Source: an uncultured Eubacterium sp.
GTDB lineage: Bacteria > Bacillota_A > Clostridia > Lachnospirales > Lachnospiraceae
Assembly (NCBI GenBank): GCA_947653505.1
Contig: CANTHI010000043.1
Span: 1-12,717 of the forward strand
Length of the DNA stretch: 12,717 bases
Direction of reading: 5' to 3'
The notes beneath the pieces are model-generated. The model was not told where the DNA came from. It saw nothing but the letters and a program-made list of their open reading frames with translations, and did not search any database. A program made the translations under genes and the position numbers. This document shows positions 7,376-12,717 of this stretch, piece after piece. The first letter of the stretch is position 1, and each line of letters begins with the position of its first letter.

Positions 7376-7424
7376 GTCCGGTTTCAAAGAGTAGATGCAG
7401 AATACTAAGCGCTTCTGGCATTCT
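7376..7424 (+). repeat. 49-bp direct repeat, copy 1
   Basis: The unit begins GTCCGGT (7376-7382), contains TAGATGCAGAATACT (7392-7406) and ends GCATTCT (7418-7424). These three blocks recur at exactly +101 bases in copy 2, while the sequence between them has drifted. AGAATAC and GCATTCT within the unit can pair as an imperfect hairpin. Confidence 0.8.
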
Positions 7425-7427
7425 TCC

Positions 7428-7456
7428 TTGCTTTCCGGAGAAAAATCTTATATACT
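7428..7456 (+). promoter_or_regulatory. Candidate promoter for the kinase operon
   Basis: TTGCTT (7428-7433) and TATACT (7451-7456) are 17 bases apart, a standard vegetative spacing. The -10 matches five of six consensus bases, the -35 only three. A transcript from here would have a leader of about 195 bases that includes repeat copy 2 and the 7530-7570 hairpin. Confidence 0.35.
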
Positions 7457-7476
7457 TACATTTAAGAAGAAGGCCT

Positions 7477-7525
7477 GTCCGGTACCATAACATAGATGCA
7501 GAATACTTAGAGCCTGCTGCATTCT
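7477..7525 (+). repeat. 49-bp direct repeat, copy 2
   Basis: This copy has GTCCGGT at 7477-7483, TAGATGCAGAATACT at 7493-7507 and GCATTCT at 7519-7525, each 101 bases from copy 1. Here the hairpin stem extends to CAGAATAC against GCATTCTG, with one mismatch. Confidence 0.8.
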
Positions 7526-7529
7526 GGAG

Positions 7530-7570
7530 CGGACACAGCAGACGGGGCAGAGTCCCTCTCCCGGTGTCCG
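7530..7570. other. Strong stem-loop in the kinase leader region
   Basis: CGGACAC (7530-7536) and GTGTCCG (7564-7570) form a perfect 7-bp stem. The 27-base loop contains a GGGG run and CCC runs that could pair further. The downstream stem arm overlaps the third GTCCGGT motif. No U tract follows on either strand, so it is not an ordinary terminator; it could be a folded leader RNA. Confidence 0.4.
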
Positions 7571-7658
7571 GTTCCCCACAATGTAACACATGAAATAAAT
7601 TGTTGCACCTTTTACTGCAGCGTCCGGTTCTAATAAACACAAACAGGAAAAATAAAAA

Positions 7659-10600
7659 ATGAAAAATCTACAAAAATTAGCAGTCCTTTCCATACTTATG
7701 ATTGTTATTTTCATGGTCGTTACACTGATTCAGTTTCCGGAAGATAATGACGGCTCCATGCTGCCGGATAAGTTTGCATATCTGATCAGTGAAGACTGGA
7801 CAATGGCATCGCTTCATCTAAAGCAGCAGCGCGTATCCGAAGCGGAGCTGGAGCAGCCGGAGCGGATTCTGGAGCTATATGATGCTGCGCGGGAACAGGG
7901 AATATGCAGTAAAACAACGCTGCCATACCGGGGCCGGGGCAGCGATGACAGTGTTATTATTTTTGAAAATATCATACCAGAGGAATACGCGGGAATGACT
8001 CTGAATTTTTCCACTGCGGATGCCGGGGTGCATGTTGTATTTGAAGGAGAAATGATCTATCATTCAGAAGCAGACAGGGATATGGAGCCAGAGCAGCCAT
8101 CGGGACGTTATGAGAATTTTGTGGATATTCCACAGATTAGCGGGGAAGCGCAGATGCTGATTGTGCTATTGCCGCGGCAGACGGATACAGCGGAGCTGCT
8201 TGGTGAGGTTCGGGTGGAATCACAGAATCTGGTTGTGGTCGGCGTAGTTGGTAACAGTGTCGCGGATATCGGATGCTGTATTCTGATTATGATCACGTCG
8301 GTTGTTTTGTTTATGATCGCGCTTGTCCGCCGGTATACGGGCCAGCCATCGCGGGGTGAGGTGTATCTGGGGCTTGGCGGCCTGGCAGCGGGTATTTACT
8401 GCTTTATCGGGACGGATACGCTGAGTATTTTTTATAATCTGCACGAAGCCTATAAGATGCAGGAGTATCTGGTGCTGCTGCTTCCGGTATTTTTGACGAT
8501 GTATTTTGAGCGGAATCTGCGGACATTGTATCCATTCCGTTTTTCGGCGCTGCTTTGTCTGGTGAGTCTTCATGCGGTTGGACAGATTCTGTTACATCTG
8601 TCCGGAATCAAAAGCCTGCTGGAGATGGTGAATATATCCGCTGCTGTGATCGGGCTTGTCTGCGTGGTGGCTATTGTGAGTCTGGTTCAGTATGATTATA
8701 AAAATAAGAGCTATCAGACTGTACTGTCAGTATTATCCATGCTGTTGCTGCTTTCTGGAGGAATTGCAAATGTGATACTGAATACGGTACTGGATCGCGG
8801 GCATATCAATACGGCGGGCCAGTACAGTATGACGATCGCAGGGATCCTGATGTCTGTCATGCATGTATTCCGGCTGTCTATGGAATATCGGGAGGATGCG
8901 GAAAAACGGGTAGAGGAGACAGAGCGGCAGAATATCCGGCTGGCGCAGGCAAAGCAGGAGGCGGAGACGGCAAGGCATGAAGCGCAGTCTGCGAATGAGG
9001 CAAAGGGAAAGTTTCTGGCGCATATGTCGCATGAAATCCGCACGCCGATCAATGCGGTACTTGGTATGGATGAAATGATCCTGCGGGAATCGAAAGAACA
9101 GAATATCAGAGAGTATGCGATGGATATTTTTACAGCCGGACAGACGCTGTTGTCACTCATTAATGATATTCTGGATTTTTCCAGGATTGAGTCTGGTAAG
9201 ATGGAGATTGTTCCTGTTGTATACGATATGAGCAGTCTGCTGCATGATCTGGTAAATATGACTGCGCAGCGCGCGTCTGCAAAAAATCTCCGTCTGGAAG
9301 TAGAGGCTGCGTATGATCTGCCGTCCAGACTATATGGGGATGATGTGCGGATTCGTCAGATTCTGGCCAATCTTTTGACCAATGCTGTCAAATACACGCA
9401 GGAAGGAACGGTGTGGCTGCGGGTAAAGCGCCTTCCGGACGGACAGACGGATGGAGCGTGTGCGGTGCTTTTGTTTGAGGTTGAGGATACGGGTATTGGC
9501 ATCAAAGAGGAGGATCTGCCGAAGCTGACGGCCGAGTTCGAACGGATTGAGGAAGACCGCAACCGGAATATTGAAGGTACTGGCCTTGGCATGAGTATTA
9601 CCCTTCAGCTGCTGTCATTGCTTGGCAGCGGGCTTAAGGCGGAGAGTACATATGGAAAAGGATCCAGATTTTCGTTTGTGCTGCGGCAAAAGGTCATAGA
9701 CCAGACACCGGTTGGGGATTTTAAAACAAGAGTCCGTCAGATCGCAGAAAACAATACATACAAAGCAAAAGTATATGCGCCGGATGCTTCCATACTTGTA
9801 GTAGACGACAATGCGGTCAACCGCAAGGTGCTGCGCAATCTGCTCAAAGAAACAAAGATTCAGGTATCTGAGGCTGGCGGAGGTGCGGAGTGCCTGCGTC
9901 TGGTACAGGAGCATCATTATGATCTCATTTTTCTGGATCATATGATGCCGGAGATGGATGGTGTTGAGACGCTTCATGAGATTCGCGGTTTATCAGATTT
10001 TTCATGCAGGGATACGCCGGTGGTCGTACTGACTGCAAATGCAGTGGCAGGTGCGAAAGAGCAGTATCTGTCCGAAGGATTTGATAATTTTTTGTCAAAA
10101 CCTGTGGTTCCGCAAAAACTGGAGCAGATGATACGGAACATGCTGCCGCCGGAGCTGCTAAAAGAGGCGCCAGCGGTAAAACAGACAGATGCCGCAGAAG
10201 TTCCGCCTGCAGAACAGGATTACTTTGTGGAAACGTCACAGGTTCCTGTGGATGGACCGGAAGCATGGGAGGAGTTTCCGCAGGTGGATGGCCTGGACTG
10301 GCAGTATGCATGGATGCATCTGCCGGACAGGAAGCTGCTGGAAGATACTGTCAGGGAATTTTATGATCAGATCGGTTCTTCGGCGGATCGTCTGCAGCAG
10401 TTTTTTATACAGATCGGGCAGCAGACGTCTGCCGCGCAGAAGCTGGATGATTACCGGATTCAGGTACATGCTATGAAAAGTCTGGCTGCTATGATAGGAA
10501 TCCTGCCGCTTTCCGGTGTGGCTAAAATGCTGGAGCATGCGGCAAAAGATGGTGATATATCTGTGATTGTGTCCATAACACCGGCATTTCTGGCTGAGTG

Positions 10601-10904
10601 GCGCAGCTATCGGGAAAAACTGCAGGGTGTGTGCGGGATAGATGATAAAGCTTTGAAGCCAGAGGCAGATATTTCTGTCAGCAGGGCGCTGGTAGAAATG
10701 GTCTGCCTCAGCATGCAGGAGATGGATATCGACCAGGCAGATGAACGGATCAGCCAGTTGCGGGACTATGCGTATCCGTCTGAAATTGCACAGAATATAC
10801 AAAAGCTGGCAGAAGCAGTAACAGATCTGGATGTGGAAAAAGCAGGGCAGATTGCAGAACAGCTGTTTATACAGATGGAAGAGCAGATGAAGGGCAGCGC
10901 GTGA
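7659..10904 (+). CDS. Hybrid sensor histidine kinase (7TM-HisKA-HATPase-REC-HPt)
   Basis: A 1081-residue membrane-bound hybrid kinase. Order of parts: a first membrane helix (about 7-24), an extracellular domain (25-190), about seven membrane helices (195-405, a 7TMR-DISM-like layout), a coiled coil (408-448), HisKA with HMSHEIRTP (phospho-acceptor H458), HATPase with N box NLLTNAVKYT (N575), DTGIGI (D610) and GTGLG (640-644), a receiver with the acid pair D716/D717, phospho-acceptor D760 (FLDHMMPEMDG), T792 and K814, and a C-terminal HPt with VHAMKSLAAMIG (H937). All catalytic residues look intact, so a H458>D760>H937 relay is expected. The ligand is unknown. The ATG at 7659 follows AGGA at 10 bases and begins a natural signal-anchor. 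The double-receiver gene 37 bases downstream is the likely final phosphate acceptor. Confidence 0.93.
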   Translation: MKNLQKLAVLSILMIVIFMVVTLIQFPEDNDGSMLPDKFAYLISEDWTMASLHLKQQRVSEAELEQPERILELYDAAREQGICSKTTLPYRGRGSDDSVIIFENIIPEEYAGMTLNFSTADAGVHVVFEGEMIYHSEADRDMEPEQPSGRYENFVDIPQISGEAQMLIVLLPRQTDTAELLGEVRVESQNLVVVGVVGNSVADIGCCILIMITSVVLFMIALVRRYTGQPSRGEVYLGLGGLAAGIYCFIGTDTLSIFYNLHEAYKMQEYLVLLLPVFLTMYFERNLRTLYPFRFSALLCLVSLHAVGQILLHLSGIKSLLEMVNISAAVIGLVCVVAIVSLVQYDYKNKSYQTVLSVLSMLLLLSGGIANVILNTVLDRGHINTAGQYSMTIAGILMSVMHVFRLSMEYREDAEKRVEETERQNIRLAQAKQEAETARHEAQSANEAKGKFLAHMSHEIRTPINAVLGMDEMILRESKEQNIREYAMDIFTAGQTLLSLINDILDFSRIESGKMEIVPVVYDMSSLLHDLVNMTAQRASAKNLRLEVEAAYDLPSRLYGDDVRIRQILANLLTNAVKYTQEGTVWLRVKRLPDGQTDGACAVLLFEVEDTGIGIKEEDLPKLTAEFERIEEDRNRNIEGTGLGMSITLQLLSLLGSGLKAESTYGKGSRFSFVLRQKVIDQTPVGDFKTRVRQIAENNTYKAKVYAPDASILVVDDNAVNRKVLRNLLKETKIQVSEAGGGAECLRLVQEHHYDLIFLDHMMPEMDGVETLHEIRGLSDFSCRDTPVVVLTANAVAGAKEQYLSEGFDNFLSKPVVPQKLEQMIRNMLPPELLKEAPAVKQTDAAEVPPAEQDYFVETSQVPVDGPEAWEEFPQVDGLDWQYAWMHLPDRKLLEDTVREFYDQIGSSADRLQQFFIQIGQQTSAAQKLDDYRIQVHAMKSLAAMIGILPLSGVAKMLEHAAKDGDISVIVSITPAFLAEWRSYREKLQGVCGIDDKALKPEADISVSRALVEMVCLSMQEMDIDQADERISQLRDYAYPSEIAQNIQKLAEAVTDLDVEKAGQIAEQLFIQMEEQMKGSA

Positions 10905-10941
10905 CGCCTGTAAGAATGGGAAAGAACCGGAGGAGGACAAA

Positions 10942-11724
10942 ATGAAAAAAATCTTATTAATAGGAAAGCTGAATCATATTGTGAAAGAGACAAATGCATA
11001 TTTATCCCAGTTTTTCCATGTCCAGCTTTGCTCGGAACATGCAGGGGTTCTGGAGGGAATGCTAAAGATCGTGAATCCGGATCTGGTGCTGATCAGCCTG
11101 ATTGGCGCTTATGATATCGATACTTCGATTTTTTTCCTGTTAAGCAGCCAGTATCCGCAGCTTCCGGTTCTGACGATCGGGACAAAAGAGGAGAGCAGTA
11201 CATTTTTTAAATATTATGAGGATGCCCAGTTTGAAAATCTGATCCGTCCGGTGGAGCATACGACGATTATGGAAGCCGTATGCAGGCGGCTCGGTATGGA
11301 TCAGAAGGAAGCAGAGCAGGATGCTGCGCTGCGCCGGCAGGAGCATACAGGAAAAAAACGGATACTGGTGGTGGATGACAATGGGACGGCGCTGCGGACG
11401 ATGAAAGCGATGCTGGAGCAGCAGTATGAAGTCGCGCTGGCAGTATCCGGCGCACAGGCAATGACGTCGATCGGGAAAAAGCGGCCGGATCTGATTCTGC
11501 TGGATTATGAAATGCCGGTCTGTGATGGGAGAATGACGCTGGAGATGATACGGGCAGATGAAGAGATGAAAGATATTCCGGTTGTATTTCTGACGGCGAT
11601 CAATGACCGGGCTAATATTGAGGCGGTATTAAAATTAAAACCTGCAGGATATTTTCTAAAACCTCCGGTCAGGGACCGTCTGCTGGCAGAAATCCAGAGA
11701 ATATTAGACGATTCCCCAAAATAA
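10942..11724 (+). CDS. Tandem receiver protein (pseudo-REC plus REC), no output domain
   Basis: A 260-residue cytoplasmic response regulator of two receiver domains. The C-terminal one (about 139-257) is complete: acid pair D145/D146, phospho-acceptor D188 (LLDYEMPVCDG), T218 and K240 (FLKPP). The N-terminal one (1-118) keeps the receiver pattern, but the key positions are changed. The acid pair position reads LLIGK, S52 (VLISLIG) stands where the phospho-Asp should be, and R102 stands where the Lys should be. It therefore should not be phosphorylated and probably binds a partner. No DNA-binding or enzymatic output follows. GGAGGAGG precedes the ATG, 37 bases after the kinase stop, so it is cotranscribed and likely receives phosphate from H937 of the kinase HPt. 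It may act by protein contact or as a phosphate sink. Confidence 0.88.
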   Translation: MKKILLIGKLNHIVKETNAYLSQFFHVQLCSEHAGVLEGMLKIVNPDLVLISLIGAYDIDTSIFFLLSSQYPQLPVLTIGTKEESSTFFKYYEDAQFENLIRPVEHTTIMEAVCRRLGMDQKEAEQDAALRRQEHTGKKRILVVDDNGTALRTMKAMLEQQYEVALAVSGAQAMTSIGKKRPDLILLDYEMPVCDGRMTLEMIRADEEMKDIPVVFLTAINDRANIEAVLKLKPAGYFLKPPVRDRLLAEIQRILDDSPK

Positions 11725-11755
11725 AGCACTGGAAAATTTTAAAAAGAAAAATACT

Positions 11756-11784
11756 GTATAACTATCCGTTTTCAGGCAACACTA
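11756..11784 (+). promoter_or_regulatory. Sigma-F-type (forespore) promoter of the SpoIIQ-like gene
   Basis: GTATA (11756-11760) is followed after 14 bases by GGCAACACTA (11775-11784). These match the Bacillus sigma-F pattern GywTA and GgnrAnAnTw at every specified position, with a spacer one base shorter than the usual 15. Transcription would start near 11791, about 28 bases before the ATG. Its place directly upstream of a SpoIIQ-like gene, which is under sigma-F control in B. subtilis, supports it. Confidence 0.65.
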
Positions 11785-11818
11785 TTCGTAAAACAAAGAA
11801 AAAGGTGGATGGTGTCAA

Positions 11819-12717
11819 ATGAAAAGGAATAGAATGCGAAGATTTTTTCAACAAAAACAATATGCAATTGCGTCTCTCGTATTGTTTGCAGCGATTGCGG
11901 CTATGACAGGGGTTTATGTATCCAACCGGATCACGAATGAGCGGCAGGAGCAGGAGCTGGCACAGAAAGAAAGAGAGCTGGCGGATGATCCTTTTGTAAA
12001 CCAGGCGGACGTACCGGAGGAAGAAGACTACAAAAGCGTTACTTCTATAATAAAGCCGGAAAAACCAGCACAGAATCCTGACGGGGACGGGTCTGATACG
12101 GATGATTCAGAACGGCAGAATTTGTCTGACGGGGAACATGCAGCACAGCAAAATCCGTCTGGCAGTGAAATCGCAGATACAAATCCGTCTGCTGCCAATC
12201 AGAAAAATACAGATGGAATACAATCAGATAAGAATCATGCAGCGCAGCAGACTCCGGACCAGAAATCATCGGATCAGAAAACTCCGGATCAGAAAACTCC
12301 GGATCAGAAAACTTCAGGTCAGAAAACCTCAGATCAGAAGAAAAACCAGCAGGATACAGCGGCACATTCCAAATCTGCCGTTTCTCTCAATTTTTCTCCG
12401 GAATCTGATCTGAGCTGGCCGCTGCAGGGAGATGTGATCTTAAATTACAGCATGGACCAGACTGTGTATTTTGCAACACTGGAACAGTATAAGTATAATC
12501 CGGCGCTGATTATCGCAGGGAAAGTAAATGATCCGGTCAACGCGGCGGCTACTGGAAAGATTACGGACATTTCAGCCAATGAAGAGACCGGACTTACTGT
12601 GACGATGGATCTGGGCAACGGTTATAGTGCGGTATACGGCCAGCTAAAAGAAGTACTGTATAAGGAGGGAGCAACGGTAGAAGCCGGAAATGCGATCGGT
12701 TATATCGCAGAACCTAC
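11819..12717 (+). CDS. spoIIQ: SpoIIQ-like degenerate M23/LytM protein, 3' end cut by window
   Basis: The frame runs open from the ATG at 11819 to the window edge (299 full codons seen). A short basic N terminus and one membrane helix (about 15-34) are followed by a disordered, charged linker with DQK repeats (145-174) and the start of a LytM (peptidase M23) domain from about 198 (LSWPLQGDVILNYSMD). In B. subtilis SpoIIQ sits in the forespore membrane and binds SpoIIIAH across the intermembrane space during engulfment. The zinc ligands that should be visible are replaced: N227 and I231 stand for the H and D of the first motif, and Q275 for the His of the YGHL motif. It is therefore probably structural, not a peptidase. 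AGGTGG lies 10 bases before the ATG. A sigma-F-type promoter precedes it, so it is likely separate from the kinase operon. An alternative reading is another M23-family lipoprotein-like enzyme, which is less likely. Confidence 0.85.
   Translation, partial: MKRNRMRRFFQQKQYAIASLVLFAAIAAMTGVYVSNRITNERQEQELAQKERELADDPFVNQADVPEEEDYKSVTSIIKPEKPAQNPDGDGSDTDDSERQNLSDGEHAAQQNPSGSEIADTNPSAANQKNTDGIQSDKNHAAQQTPDQKSSDQKTPDQKTPDQKTSGQKTSDQKKNQQDTAAHSKSAVSLNFSPESDLSWPLQGDVILNYSMDQTVYFATLEQYKYNPALIIAGKVNDPVNAAATGKITDISANEETGLTVTMDLGNGYSAVYGQLKEVLYKEGATVEAGNAIGYIAEP
12251..12340 (+). repeat. Six 15-bp tandem repeats coding [TS][PS]DQK
   Basis: Six consecutive 15-base units encode TPDQK, SSDQK, TPDQK, TPDQK, TSGQK and TSDQK in the linker of the SpoIIQ-like protein. 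Units three and four (12281-12310) are identical. The core ACTCCGGAT also occurs, on the minus strand, in the 12-bp repeats of the 604-1800 gene. Confidence 0.93.

Larger units (their letters stand above)
7268..7658. other. 391-bp divergent intergenic region with repeats and hairpins
   Basis: No convincing gene lies here. Frames of 88-99 codons exist on the minus strand, but they read across the repeats and lack a ribosome binding site. The region holds the promoter of the leftward operon (7309-7317), two 49-bp direct repeats, four copies of GTCCGGT (7376, 7477, 7566, 7622), a 7-bp-stem hairpin (7530-7570) and a candidate rightward promoter (7428-7456). It must also carry the control of the kinase operon. 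Confidence 0.6.

Noticed and set aside
7341..7714. Minus-strand ORFs of 88-99 codons in the 7268-7658 region
   Set aside because: They run through the repeats and the kinase start, have no clear ribosome site, and show no recognised motif.
10236..10940. 234-codon minus-strand ORF inside the kinase gene
   Set aside because: Antisense to the HPt region, whose plus-strand frame has intact H937 and neighbours; composition is typical of a shadow frame.
12045..12413. Repeat-rich ORFs (KLRIRKLRIRK and EFSDPEFSDP) on both strands
   Set aside because: Alternate readings of the DQK repeat in the SpoIIQ-like gene, which reads open through the whole region with a membrane helix and LytM start.

Overview
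The window looks like chromosomal DNA of an anaerobic, endospore-forming Firmicute, most likely a member of the Lachnospiraceae/Clostridiales. The reasons are strong AGGAGG-type ribosome binding sites, a cysteine-rich anaerobic iron-sulfur protein, a hybrid sensor kinase and receiver style common in that group, and a SpoIIQ-like sporulation gene preceded by a sigma-F-type promoter. No rRNA, tRNA, CRISPR array, transposase or integrase was seen.

Layout from left to right. (1) 40-582 (+): calcineurin-like metallophosphoesterase whose 5' boundary is uncertain because the frame is open to the window edge. (2) 604-4347: an unfamiliar cluster. A 398-residue protein of unknown function (604-1800, -) is divergent from a 630-residue helical, TPR-like protein (2077-3969, +) that begins with 13 near-perfect pentapeptide repeats. 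A relic of an Hsp90/sacsin-type GHKL ATPase (3969-4347, +) follows the latter. The relic begins at a TAATG overlap but is frameshifted at once and cut off after the ATP-binding fold. The intergenic region at 1801-2076 holds divergent promoter-like elements and a possible 23-codon ORF. (3) 4498-7267 (-): a two-gene operon of an iron-sulfur protein with two ferredoxin clusters and a membrane methyl-accepting chemotaxis-type protein, ended by a clear intrinsic terminator at 4345-4387. (4) 7268-7658: 391 bp without a convincing gene, with two 49-bp direct repeats exactly 101 bp apart and a strong hairpin. (5) 7659-11724 (+): a hybrid histidine kinase (7TM sensor, HisKA, HATPase, REC, HPt) and a tandem receiver protein with no output domain, probably one phosphorelay. 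(6) 11819 to the window end (+): SpoIIQ-like LytM-domain protein, 3' truncated by the window, with the visible zinc ligands substituted.

Genes that probably act together: the kinase and double-receiver protein form a H458>D760>H937>D188 relay. The Fe-S protein and the chemotaxis-type protein could couple redox state to signalling. The 604-1800, 2077-3969 and 3969-4347 genes may be what is left of an accessory ATPase module. Three different genes carry short in-frame tandem repeats (12 or 15 nt), suggesting replication slippage at charged linkers.
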